From contig WAKU01000025.1 of assembly GCA_015523195.1 (NCBI GenBank), forward strand, positions 1 through 35,464: a stretch of 35,464 nt of DNA, in the 5' to 3' direction. Every line of letters starts with the position of its first letter. Position 1 is the stretch's first letter. This DNA comes from Thermococcus sp. (GTDB taxonomy: Archaea; Methanobacteriota_B; Thermococci; Thermococcales; Thermococcaceae). Positions 7,763 to 15,605 of the stretch are shown here, one piece after another. The notes below the pieces were generated by a model. That model searched no databases. It was not told the origin of the DNA and was given only the letters and a program-made list of their open reading frames with translations. Both the position numbers and the translations under genes were made by a program.

Positions 7763-9066
7763 CGTGGCTGCTCTTCACGATAGGCATCGCCCTCATCCTC
7801 GCCAAGATAGGGGACAGCATAATAGAGCGCTTTGAGCTTCCGGGCGTTTTAGGGGAGCTGATAATGGGTATGATACTTGGAAACCTCGTCTACTTCGGCC
7901 TCGTTTCCCCCCACTACCTGCCAATAGTGAGCGGACAGGGCTTTACAACAGACATAACCCAGATATCAGAGTTCCTTGCCAAGCTGGGCATAATCTTCCT
8001 GCTCTTCCTCGGTGCCCTCGATACCGACATCGATCAGCTTAAGAGCACCGGGGTCACGGCAACCGTCTCAACTGTTTTAGGCGTTTTCACACCCCTCATA
8101 ATAGCCTGGTACGCCCTCATGGCAATGGGCTACCCGAGCAGGGAGGCCTTCGCCGGCGGCGTCTTACTCACGGCCACGAGCATAGGCCTCACCGTTCGCG
8201 TCATGATGGATCTCGGGGTGCTCAAGAGTGAGGTTGGGGCGGCCTCCCTCAGCGCGAGCGTCATGGACGACTTCCTCGGCATAGCCCTCGTCATCTTCGC
8301 CGTCGGAACCGGGAGTCTGCTCAACCTGACGGTCAAGATAGTGGCGTTCTTTATAATAACAGGTGTAATCTGGTGGTACCTCGTTGACTACTACATCAAG
8401 TTCGCCGAAAGGCTTCACGTTGAGAAGGGCATCCTCGGGATGGCCCTCGGGATGATGTTCCTCTTCGCGGCTTTAGCTGAAGGCTGGTTTGCAGCTGCTA
8501 TTGAGGGCGCGTTCATGATGGGCCTGACCCTCTCAAAGCTCCCAGAAGGAAAGCGCATGATGGACGACGTTAGGGCCATAGGCTACGGCCTGCTTATACC
8601 GTTCTTCTTCGTGCACACCGGGGCAATGCTAAACCTCACCGTCTTCGAGCACAGGAACGCCCTCGTCCTCGCGACCGTGATGAGCATCATAGCGGTCATT
8701 GGAAAGATAATAGGCAGGGGATTCGGAGCCTGGATAACGGCCTGGGGGCGCGGAAGAAGCTTCCTCACGACGAGGGAGAACTTCTGGATGTCCCTGCAGA
8801 TGGGCATAGGCTCTATCCCGAGGACCGAGGTCGCGCTGGTTGACCTGATGGTCGCGATACAGGGGAAGGCCATACCACCGAAGGACGCACCGGACTTCAT
8901 AGCGGCAACGCTGATCTTCATAACGGTCTCAGTCCTGATAACGCCGCCTCTCCTCAAGTGGGCCTTCAAGGCGGAGATAGAGAAGGCGAAGAGGGCGAGA
9001 GCGGAGGAAAAGATAAGGCGCGTCAAGGAGACAAAGGAGAGGATAAAAGAACTCAAGGGGCGCTGA
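7750..9066 (+). CDS. CPA2-family cation/proton antiporter (Kef/NapA type)
   Basis: The 438-residue integral membrane protein has about 12 hydrophobic segments. The first helix carries GDSIIERFELPGVLGELIMG, typical of Kef/Nap antiporters. The segment SVMDDFLGIALV contains the paired aspartates that mark electrogenic CPA2 exchangers such as NapA. The C-terminus ends in a short charged cytoplasmic tail (KAEIEKAKRARAEEKIRR). There is no TrkA/RCK domain, so regulation may come from the overlapping upstream CBS protein. The likely role is Na+ (or K+)/H+ exchange for pH and sodium homeostasis; the exact ion cannot be read from the sequence. Confidence 0.9.
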   Translation: MEAVTWLLFTIGIALILAKIGDSIIERFELPGVLGELIMGMILGNLVYFGLVSPHYLPIVSGQGFTTDITQISEFLAKLGIIFLLFLGALDTDIDQLKSTGVTATVSTVLGVFTPLIIAWYALMAMGYPSREAFAGGVLLTATSIGLTVRVMMDLGVLKSEVGAASLSASVMDDFLGIALVIFAVGTGSLLNLTVKIVAFFIITGVIWWYLVDYYIKFAERLHVEKGILGMALGMMFLFAALAEGWFAAAIEGAFMMGLTLSKLPEGKRMMDDVRAIGYGLLIPFFFVHTGAMLNLTVFEHRNALVLATVMSIIAVIGKIIGRGFGAWITAWGRGRSFLTTRENFWMSLQMGIGSIPRTEVALVDLMVAIQGKAIPPKDAPDFIAATLIFITVSVLITPPLLKWAFKAEIEKAKRARAEEKIRRVKETKERIKELKGR

Positions 9067-9067
9067 G

Positions 9068-9080
9068 CCCCTCTCTTTTT
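9068..9080 (+). terminator. T-rich end between convergent genes
   Basis: CCCCTCTCTTTTT follows the antiporter stop and runs into the stop codon of the convergent hypothetical gene. It fits an oligo-T terminator. Confidence 0.35.
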
Positions 9081-9550
9081 CACCCGAAGAAGGCCCCCAT
9101 CATGTCCATCTGTTCCTCGCTCATGGACTTTATCCTGAACTCGGGTATCTGGGCCTTAAGCTTCTCGTACTCCTCCTCCGTTATCTCCTTGGCTTTTCCG
9201 TTCTCAACGAGGTAGAAAACCCCGTAGTCCGGGTCGCGGTAGGCAACGAGGAACTTCTCAACCTCGATGTCTTCAAAGTTCACGAAGATGACGTTTCCAC
9301 CTGTATAGGGTTTTCTGCACTTGAAGGGGAAGCTTGAGGAGTTGAGCATCGCATCGCCGAGGGCCTGGTTAGCCCTCTCGCCGTTTATCTCAGTCCAGAA
9401 CTTCCTCCCCTCGAAGTCGCCCTCAACGACTATCAGGAACCTCTGGCCGTCGAGCTCGACAACCGGGGCCCCTTTCTCGGTCAGTATCTTGAAGAGCTCG
9501 CCGATCGTCTCGGCGTTTCTAAGAGAAGCAACGAACCCCTCAACTTTCAT
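9080..9550 (-). CDS. Hypothetical protein, 156 aa
   Basis: I do not recognise this family. ATG at 9550 is chosen because GCGGTGA sits 5 nt upstream; the GTG at 9559 used by the ORF track overlaps that site. The protein is soluble, without signal peptide or membrane segment, and mixes helices and strands (FLIVVEGDFEGRKFW, NVIFVNFEDIEVEKFLVAYRD). It ends with a helical tail (SMSEEQMDMMGAFFG). It is transcribed alone, divergently from the ClC gene, from a TATA element that appears to be shared (9581-9593). It is probably a Thermococcales-specific protein. Confidence 0.72.
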   Translation of the reverse strand: MKVEGFVASLRNAETIGELFKILTEKGAPVVELDGQRFLIVVEGDFEGRKFWTEINGERANQALGDAMLNSSSFPFKCRKPYTGGNVIFVNFEDIEVEKFLVAYRDPDYGVFYLVENGKAKEITEEEYEKLKAQIPEFRIKSMSEEQMDMMGAFFG

Positions 9551-9580
9551 GGCTTTCACCGCTACCCATTGAGAGGCTGG

Positions 9581-9593
9581 GTATAAAAGCTTA
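9581..9593. promoter_or_regulatory. Shared bidirectional TATA element, GTATAAAAGCTTA
   Basis: The 13-mer lies about 30 nt from the start of the minus-strand hypothetical gene and about 35-45 nt from the ClC start. TATAAAAG reads rightwards, and CTTTTATAC reads leftwards. The identical 13-mer occurs between nop5 and the THUMP gene at 30811-30823. Confidence 0.55.
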
Positions 9594-9627
9594 AGTATCG
9601 CCCACCCTATTTATTTGAGGGGCCGGT

Positions 9628-11346
9628 TTGGCCTGGGAAAAGCACTACGTCAGAAAGTGGACGGAGGTTCTCCTCTTCTCATTCCTCGCGGGCTTAGTTG
9701 GGGGACTGGGGGCCGTTGTTTTCAGGTTTCTCATAGCGGTCATTCATGGGTTCTTCTTTGGGAAGGTTCTGCCCCTCGTGACTCTCCAAGCTGGAAACTT
9801 TAACCTTGGCTACATCCTTCTTCCAGCAACTGGGGCCCTCCTCGTGGGCTTCATAGTCCTGAGGTACCCCGGGATCAAGGGCAACGGGATACCGGAGATA
9901 ATAGAGGCGGTCATCTTCAAGGGGGGCGACATCCCGGGGAGCTTTACTATAGCTAAGATAGTGGCAACCTCGATAACAATAGGCTCCGGTGGGAGCGCGG
10001 GCAGGGAGGGGCCGATTGGATTCATTGGAGCTTCCTTAACTTCCCTCTTCGCCAAGTGGTTCGGTCTCTCGAAGGAGATGAAGAAGCTCCTCGTTACCTG
10101 CGGCTTAGCTGCCGGAATCGCCGGAACCTTCAACACGCCCTTGGCTGGGGCGATGTTCGCCCTGGAAGTTGTCTATATGGGTGCCTTCTCGATAAACCTC
10201 GTTCCGATATTTCTCTCAGCTATAACCGGCAACGCCGTAACCCTCGCCCTTCTCAAGAGGGCCTTTGAGGTGGAGATACCAACGAACCTTGGAAACACCC
10301 TCGTGGAGCTTCCTTTCTTCTTTCTCTTAGGAATCCTTCTTGGCGTTATCGCGGCTTTCTACGCCCGCTTTCTCTATGGCATCTTTGACAGCTTTTCGGC
10401 TTCACGGGTTCCAGAATGGACCAAACCTTTCATCGGTGGGCTCGGGGTCGGGGTTATAGGATTCCTATTCCCTCGCTATGGCGTCTTCGGCATAGGCTAC
10501 AATGGGATGAGGCTGGCCTTCTACGGGAAGCTCGGGATAGTTCTTCTCCTCGTCCTCGCGCTCGCCAAAATGTTAGCGACTGCCCTAACTATAGGCTCGG
10601 GCCAGAGCGGTGGAATCTTTGCGCCGAGCCTCTACATAGGGACGATGTTTGGGGCGGCTTTTGGTGAAGTACTAAACCTTTTCCTCCCGTCAATTCACGC
10701 TAATCCCGCGGTTTATGCTCTGGCGGGAATGGCGGCCTTCTTCAGCGGGATGACGCAGGCACCGATAACCCAGATACTGATGGTCACAGAGCTAACGAGG
10801 AGTTACGCGATCCTGCCCGCGGTTATGACCTCCGCTACCATGGGCTTCCTAAGCGCGAGGTTATTCCTGAGGGGCGATTCCGTTTACACCATGAAGCTCA
10901 CGAGGAAGGGCTACCACATAAAGACGGGGAAGCCGGTCATCCTTGAGACCATCTCGGTGAGGGAGATAATGACGAGGGAGCCAGTTTACGTCACCGCCGA
11001 CATGACGCTCTTCGAGGTGGAACACCTAATAGCTGAAACCGGCCACGACTGCTTTCCAGTGGTGAACGAGGGGATGGAGGTCATTGGAGTTATCGGCGTC
11101 AAGGACATTCTGAAAAAGCCAACGTCCCTCAAAAGGATCAAAGTGGGAAGGGTTCTCGGCCAGGATTACGGAGTTACCTTTCCGGCCGAAACGGCCCAGG
11201 ATGCCCTCGAAAAGCTTGTGGCCTACAACCAGAACCTCCTCCCTGTGGTTGAGAGTCCCACCAACAGGAAGCTGCTCGGGGTCGTGACCAAAAGGGACAT
11301 ATACAAGGCCTACTACCGCGGACTGGAGGGCATGTACATAGACTGA
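9628..11346 (+). CDS. ClC-family chloride channel/transporter with C-terminal CBS domains
   Basis: This 572-residue protein has the full ClC membrane domain (about 1-420) and a cytoplasmic CBS pair (about 435-570, REIMTREPVYVTADMTL and GRVLGQDYGVTFPAE). The selectivity motifs are KGNGIPE, GSGGSAGREGP with the external gating glutamate at 127, and GSGQSGGIFAPSLYIG. GREGP rather than GREGN argues for chloride over fluoride. The position matching the inner proton glutamate (E203 of E. coli ClC) is Val181 in FALEVV, as in channel-type ClCs. The start is TTG at 9628, with a weak site ahead. EndoQ follows 10 nt after the stop, so the two are probably cotranscribed. Confidence 0.92.
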   Translation: MAWEKHYVRKWTEVLLFSFLAGLVGGLGAVVFRFLIAVIHGFFFGKVLPLVTLQAGNFNLGYILLPATGALLVGFIVLRYPGIKGNGIPEIIEAVIFKGGDIPGSFTIAKIVATSITIGSGGSAGREGPIGFIGASLTSLFAKWFGLSKEMKKLLVTCGLAAGIAGTFNTPLAGAMFALEVVYMGAFSINLVPIFLSAITGNAVTLALLKRAFEVEIPTNLGNTLVELPFFFLLGILLGVIAAFYARFLYGIFDSFSASRVPEWTKPFIGGLGVGVIGFLFPRYGVFGIGYNGMRLAFYGKLGIVLLLVLALAKMLATALTIGSGQSGGIFAPSLYIGTMFGAAFGEVLNLFLPSIHANPAVYALAGMAAFFSGMTQAPITQILMVTELTRSYAILPAVMTSATMGFLSARLFLRGDSVYTMKLTRKGYHIKTGKPVILETISVREIMTREPVYVTADMTLFEVEHLIAETGHDCFPVVNEGMEVIGVIGVKDILKKPTSLKRIKVGRVLGQDYGVTFPAETAQDALEKLVAYNQNLLPVVESPTNRKLLGVVTKRDIYKAYYRGLEGMYID

Positions 11347-11356
11347 GGTGGTTTCC

Positions 11357-12613
11357 ATGCAGGTTGATGCCGACCTTCACATACACTCGCGCTACTCCAA
11401 AGCTGTTTCAAAGGCCATGACGATTCCAAACCTCGCTGAAAACGCCCGCTTCAAGGGCCTTGGCCTGGTGGGAACTGGGGACATACTGAACCCGAAGTGG
11501 GAGGAGGAACTGCTCAAATACGCCAAAAAGGTCGATGAGGGAACCTACGGGAGGAACGGAATCGGGTTTCTCCTCACGACGGAGGTCGAGGACAATAGAA
11601 GGGTTCACCACGTTCTAATCTTTCCAAACATAGAAACCGTCCGCGAGATGAGGGAGAGGCTGAGGCCCTATTCGAGCGATATTGAGACGGAAGGAAGGCC
11701 ACACCTGAGTCTCTCAGCTGGAGAGATAGCGGACTTAGCGAACGAGCTGGACGTTTTGATAGGCCCGGCCCACGCCTTCACTCCATGGACGAGCCTCTAC
11801 AAGGAATACGACTCCCTGAAAGAAGCCTACGGCAACGCAAAAATCCACTTCCTTGAGCTGGGCCTTTCAGCTGACAGTGAGATGGCGGACAGGATAAGGG
11901 CCCACCACAGGCTCACCTACCTCAGCAACAGCGATGCGCACTCACCGATGCCCCACCGATTGGGCAGGGAGTTCAACCGCTTTGAGGTGGAAGAGGTAAC
12001 TTTCGAGGAAATCAGAAAGGCAATCCTGAAGCGCGGCGGGAGGAGAATCGTCCTCAACGCAGGCCTCGACCCTCGTTTGGGTAAGTACCATCTCACCGCC
12101 TGCTCCCGCTGCCACACGAAGTACAGCCTTGAGGAGGCGAAGGCCTTTCACTGGAAGTGCCCGAAGTGTGGAGGCAGGATAAAGAAGGGCGTAAGGGACA
12201 GGATTCTTGAGCTTGCCGATACTGACGAGAGGCCGAAGGACAGGCCACCTTACATACACCTCGCCCCCCTCGCGGAGATAATAGCGATGGTCATCGGGAA
12301 GGGGGTTGAGACGAAGGCAGTGAGGATTGTATGGGAGCGCTTTTTGCGGGAGTTCGGGAGCGAGATAAGGGTTCTCGTTGACGTCCCGGTCGAGGCTCTG
12401 GCAGATGTCCATGAGGAGGTTGCAAAGGCTATCTGGGCCTACAGGAACGAAAAGCTAATAATCATCCCCGGCGGTGGCGGAAAATACGGGGAGATAAGAC
12501 TGCCCGAGGAGATACGGAAGGCTAAGATTGAAGAGCTTGAGAGCGTTGAGGTTGAGCTTCCCGAGGAGAAACCGAAACAGAGGAGCATAACGGACTTCTT
12601 GGGAGCTAAGTAG
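11357..12613 (+). CDS. endoQ: Endonuclease Q (PHP-domain, deaminated-DNA endonuclease)
   Basis: At 418 residues it matches archaeal EndoQ, which nicks DNA 5' of hypoxanthine, uracil, xanthine and AP sites. The N-terminal PHP metal site begins DADLHIHSRYS, with further ligands in TTEVED, GPAHAFTPW and SNSDAHSP. A zinc-finger region follows (CSRCHTKY, CPKCGG). The C-terminus QRSITDFLGAK is a PCNA-interacting (PIP) box, as known for Thermococcales EndoQ. ATG at 11357, after GAGGTGG, is preferred to the track start at 11348. It probably shares the ClC transcript. Confidence 0.93.
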   Translation: MQVDADLHIHSRYSKAVSKAMTIPNLAENARFKGLGLVGTGDILNPKWEEELLKYAKKVDEGTYGRNGIGFLLTTEVEDNRRVHHVLIFPNIETVREMRERLRPYSSDIETEGRPHLSLSAGEIADLANELDVLIGPAHAFTPWTSLYKEYDSLKEAYGNAKIHFLELGLSADSEMADRIRAHHRLTYLSNSDAHSPMPHRLGREFNRFEVEEVTFEEIRKAILKRGGRRIVLNAGLDPRLGKYHLTACSRCHTKYSLEEAKAFHWKCPKCGGRIKKGVRDRILELADTDERPKDRPPYIHLAPLAEIIAMVIGKGVETKAVRIVWERFLREFGSEIRVLVDVPVEALADVHEEVAKAIWAYRNEKLIIIPGGGGKYGEIRLPEEIRKAKIEELESVEVELPEEKPKQRSITDFLGAK

Positions 12614-12693
12614 AGTTGCCAGATGTGAGTGGCAAAATTTGACAAAAGTTGCTGAATAGGATAGACAAGATTTAACGAAAAATGCGGAATATG
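12614..12693. repeat. Degenerate 33-nt tandem repeat in the EndoQ-ThiL gap
   Basis: 12628-12660 and 12661-12693 align end to end at 23 of 33 positions, and 12614-12627 resembles the end of the same unit. On the minus strand the period is a multiple of three and reads as an 11-residue pattern (YSAxFVKxCxS). The repeat begins right after the EndoQ stop. No gene was identified in this 114-nt gap. Confidence 0.4.
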
Positions 12694-12727
12694 GGCTGCA
12701 AGATGGCAATGCACCGGAGGTGAAACC

Positions 12728-13663
12728 TTGAGGGAATCGGAAATAATCGGGCTGTTCCTCAAACACCTTAAAAGGCAGGGCGACCTTCCTCTCGGCGACG
12801 ATGCTGGAGCTATTAGGCTCGGCAATGAATGGCTCGTGGCTACAAACGATATGCTCGTCAGGAAAACCGACGTTCCAGATATGATGACTCCCGAGCAGGT
12901 CGGCTTCAAGGCGGTGACGATGAACGTGAGCGACGTTGCAGCTATGGGGGCAAAGCCCGTAGGTTTTCTCTTCTCCCTCGGCGTTCCCCGGGATGTGGGG
13001 AGGGACTACCTTGAAAGCATAGCGGAGGGAATTGAGAGGGCCCTTGAGTTCTATGACGTTCCTGTTTTGAGCGCCGATACAAACGAGGCGGACGACCTGA
13101 TAATAGACGGCGTTGCCCTCGGCGTTGCCGAAAGGCCGCTCACCCGCTCGGGGGCAAAGCCCGGTGACCTGGTATGCGTTACCGGGGATTTAGGGAGGGC
13201 CTTAGCGGGCTACCTCGTCTGGAGGAAAGGCCTTGAAGTGCTCGAGAAGACCCGTAAGGCACTCTACGAGAAGTTTCTTGAGCCCAAGGCAAGGGTGAGG
13301 GAAGGGATAAAGCTCAGCGGAATAGCCAGTTCTGCCATAGACGTGAGCGATGGCCTCGCCAAGGAGCTCCACCTCCTGGCGGGGATGAGCGGTGTGAAGA
13401 TAGAGCTCAGCTCTGAAAGCCTTCCGATAAGGGAAGAAGTCCTTGAGGTTGCCGGCCTTGTGGGGAGAAATCCCTTTGAGCTGGCCCTTTCGAGCGGGGA
13501 GGAGTTCGAGCTCGTCTTTACCGTCGAGCCTGAGAAGGCACCAAGTTTAGACTTCGACTTCTCGGTCATCGGGAGGGTTGAGGAGGGGAGCGCTGTTTAC
13601 ATCGATGGAAAGCCACTTCCCCCCCTCGGCTGGGAGCACATGGAACACATGAACGTTTATTAA
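12728..13663 (+). CDS. thiL: Thiamine-monophosphate kinase
   Basis: ThiL phosphorylates thiamine monophosphate to the active cofactor thiamine diphosphate, used for instance by IorA. The 311-residue length and motifs fit: PLGDDAGAI and TNDMLV for Mg/ATP at the N-terminus, NVSDVAAMGAKPVGF in the dimer core, then VTGDLG and DVSDGLAKEL, all characteristic of the PurM/ThiL superfamily. The start is TTG at 12728 with a strong GGAGGTGA site 6 nt away. It stands 30 nt before the ArsR-type regulator. No THI-box riboswitch is visible in the upstream gap. Confidence 0.93.
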   Translation: MRESEIIGLFLKHLKRQGDLPLGDDAGAIRLGNEWLVATNDMLVRKTDVPDMMTPEQVGFKAVTMNVSDVAAMGAKPVGFLFSLGVPRDVGRDYLESIAEGIERALEFYDVPVLSADTNEADDLIIDGVALGVAERPLTRSGAKPGDLVCVTGDLGRALAGYLVWRKGLEVLEKTRKALYEKFLEPKARVREGIKLSGIASSAIDVSDGLAKELHLLAGMSGVKIELSSESLPIREEVLEVAGLVGRNPFELALSSGEEFELVFTVEPEKAPSLDFDFSVIGRVEEGSAVYIDGKPLPPLGWEHMEHMNVY

Positions 13664-13693
13664 GGATAGCGACAAATTGATACGGTGGTCGCC

Positions 13694-14071
13694 GTGAAGG
13701 TGGGGGAACTCCTCAAGACCGTGGATCCGGGGCAGAGGAGGAGCGTTGAGAAGTGCATGGAACTGTGCGATCTCAAGGATCCCAACCAGGAGATAGTGAG
13801 AGAGCTCAACGAGGACGTCGTGAGGTTCGTGAAGCTGCTCTCCAATAAGCTGCGCTTTCAGATACTCAGGATGCTCCTGGACAGGTGGCTCTGCGTGTGC
13901 CTCATAGCGAACGCGCTCGGTCAGGATCAAACGCTGATAAGTCACCATCTCCGGTCCCTGAAATCCCTCGACCTCTTGGAGGAGAGAAAGGAGGGGAAGC
14001 TGAGGCTCTACAGGGCCAAGAGGTCAGTGGTTGAGGAGTACCTCAACATGCTTTCCTCCGAGCTCCTGTGA
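13694..14071 (+). CDS. ArsR/SmtB-family metal-sensing repressor, CadC-like
   Basis: This winged-helix DNA-binding protein has 125 residues from GTG 13694, chosen because GGTGG lies 5 nt upstream; the track's GTG at 13685 overlaps that site. The recognition helix region reads QDQTLISHHLRSLKSLDLL, and the wing reads ERKEGKLRLYR. The helix ahead carries LCVC (Cys67, Cys69), the classic ArsR metal motif. An N-terminal CMELC (Cys21, Cys25) adds two more thiols. Four such cysteines match the alpha3N site of CadC, which binds Cd, Pb or Zn. No metal pump gene is adjacent. MazG-like protein follows 9 nt later, in the same operon. Confidence 0.88.
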   Translation: MKVGELLKTVDPGQRRSVEKCMELCDLKDPNQEIVRELNEDVVRFVKLLSNKLRFQILRMLLDRWLCVCLIANALGQDQTLISHHLRSLKSLDLLEERKEGKLRLYRAKRSVVEEYLNMLSSELL

Positions 14072-14080
14072 GGTGTTCCA

Positions 14081-14356
14081 ATGAAACTCCAGGGGATGGT
14101 GGATGAATTCGTCCGCGGCTCAGGGGGCTACTGGGAGCCCTTTGAGATGTTCGCGGCATTGGTTGAGGAGGTCGGTGAGCTTGGAAGGGCACTCCTATCC
14201 AAGGAGGGCGTCAAAGGCTCCCCGGAAGCTTCAAACCTCAGTGAGGAAATGGGGGACGTACTCTTCGCCCTCGCGTGTCTGGCGAATTACTACGGTATAG
14301 ATTTGGAAAAAGCCCTCGCCAGCACCGTTGAGAAGTACCGGAGCCGAGAGATCTAA
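14081..14356 (+). CDS. MazG-like nucleotide pyrophosphohydrolase
   Basis: This all-alpha NTP pyrophosphohydrolase has 91 residues, about the size of single-domain MazG or iMazG proteins. The metal-binding signature is complete: EEVGELGRALL followed about 20 residues later by EEMGDVLFAL. The family removes pyrophosphate from non-canonical or excess (d)NTPs, though the substrate is not predictable here. AGGTG precedes the ATG, and the gene is 9 nt behind the ArsR regulator, so it may answer to the same metal signal. Confidence 0.87.
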   Translation: MKLQGMVDEFVRGSGGYWEPFEMFAALVEEVGELGRALLSKEGVKGSPEASNLSEEMGDVLFALACLANYYGIDLEKALASTVEKYRSREI

Positions 14357-14444
14357 TGCGGCCTTTCGATTTACGTGGAAATGAAGGTTTTTTAAGGCAC
14401 TCCCCAACATCCCTTGGCTGTCTACTACCGGCGGGGGCAAGATC

Positions 14445-15605
14445 ATGGAAACTTTAAGGGTTGCACTGGCATCGGACTGGTACTATCCCAAGATCGGCGG
14501 CGTCGCGGTTCACATACACAACCTCGCGATACACCTCTCCCGCCTTGGCCATGAGGTTGATATCATCACAAACGACGTGAAAACCGGTAAAGAGAGGGAG
14601 CTCGAAGAGCTTGGGATCGGCCTTTTAAAGGTTCCTGGGCGCGTTCTCAGTGGTTTAAGCCTTAACGTGGGCGTTTTTTCGAGGGGGGCCTCGGCCCTTG
14701 CGCCCCTCCTCAAGGACTACGACGTGATCCACGGGCAGCACGCCTTTACCCCCATCTCCCTGAAGGCTACGTCAGCCGCTAAGAAGATGGGTAAAGCGGC
14801 CCTCATAACCACCCACAGCGTTGACTTTGAGAACTCCAACGCCATCAAGCTCCTGGCCAGAACATCCTTCCCCTACTACAAGTACTACCTCGGGACCCCC
14901 CACAGGATAGTGGCGGTCAGCAAGGCCTCAAGGGAGTTCATCAAAAAGTTCACCAACGTTCCGGTTGAGGTGATCCCCAACGGCATAGACACGTCCTTCT
15001 TTCACGACGGTTGGAATAAGGAGGCCGTTAAGGAGGAGCTCGGGCTCTCCGGGAAGATCGTCCTCTACGTTGGCAGGATAGAGCCGAGGAAAGGCCTCAG
15101 CTTCCTTATATCGGCGATGAAAGATGTTGATGGAACGCTTTTGATAGCCGGAAAGGGCAGCACGATGCCCCTGCTAAGGGAGCGGGCGAGGCTCTTGGGT
15201 TTGAGGGATAAGGTTCGGTTCCTCGGCAACGTGGACTACTCCGAGCTTCCAAAGCTCTACGGGGCGAGCGACGTCTTCGTCCTTCCGAGTCTGAGCGAGG
15301 CCTTTGGCATAGTGCTCCTCGAGGCCATGGCCTCTGGCGTTCCAGTGGTCGGAACGTCCGTTGGAGGGATACCCGAGATAATAGACGGATGCGGTGTTGT
15401 GGTGCCCCCGGGGAGTTCGAAGGCCATTGCCCGTGCCCTAAACCTTCTCTTAACAGACGAGCGCCTCTCCAGGAGGCTCGGCACGCTCGGGAGGAAGAGG
15501 GCTGAAAGGCTCTACGACTGGAGTATGATAGCGAGAAAGGTCTCGAACCTCTACTTCCACGTCCTCGACGAGGTGGCTGCTAATGATGGTCACCCTCAGC
15601 TTTGA
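14445..15605 (+). CDS. GT4-family glycosyltransferase
   Basis: This 386-residue GT-B glycosyltransferase starts with an acceptor-domain loop SDWYYPKIGGVAVHIHNLA, typical of PimA/PIG-A-like GT4 enzymes. The donor domain has VLYVGRIEPRKGLSFLI and the E-x7-E motif in SEAFGIVLLEAMASG. There is no membrane segment, so it would act at the cytoplasmic membrane face with an activated sugar. Its stop overlaps the polysaccharide deacetylase start by 23 nt. The two may act in sequence on a glycolipid, for example transfer of an N-acetylhexosamine and then deacetylation; this is inference. A GTTTTTTAAGG promoter-like element lies at about 14386-14396. Confidence 0.9.
   Translation: METLRVALASDWYYPKIGGVAVHIHNLAIHLSRLGHEVDIITNDVKTGKERELEELGIGLLKVPGRVLSGLSLNVGVFSRGASALAPLLKDYDVIHGQHAFTPISLKATSAAKKMGKAALITTHSVDFENSNAIKLLARTSFPYYKYYLGTPHRIVAVSKASREFIKKFTNVPVEVIPNGIDTSFFHDGWNKEAVKEELGLSGKIVLYVGRIEPRKGLSFLISAMKDVDGTLLIAGKGSTMPLLRERARLLGLRDKVRFLGNVDYSELPKLYGASDVFVLPSLSEAFGIVLLEAMASGVPVVGTSVGGIPEIIDGCGVVVPPGSSKAIARALNLLLTDERLSRRLGTLGRKRAERLYDWSMIARKVSNLYFHVLDEVAANDGHPQL

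Noticed and set aside
12614-12727. Thiamine riboswitch before thiL
   Set aside because: No THI-box core was recognised; the gap instead shows a degenerate tandem repeat.
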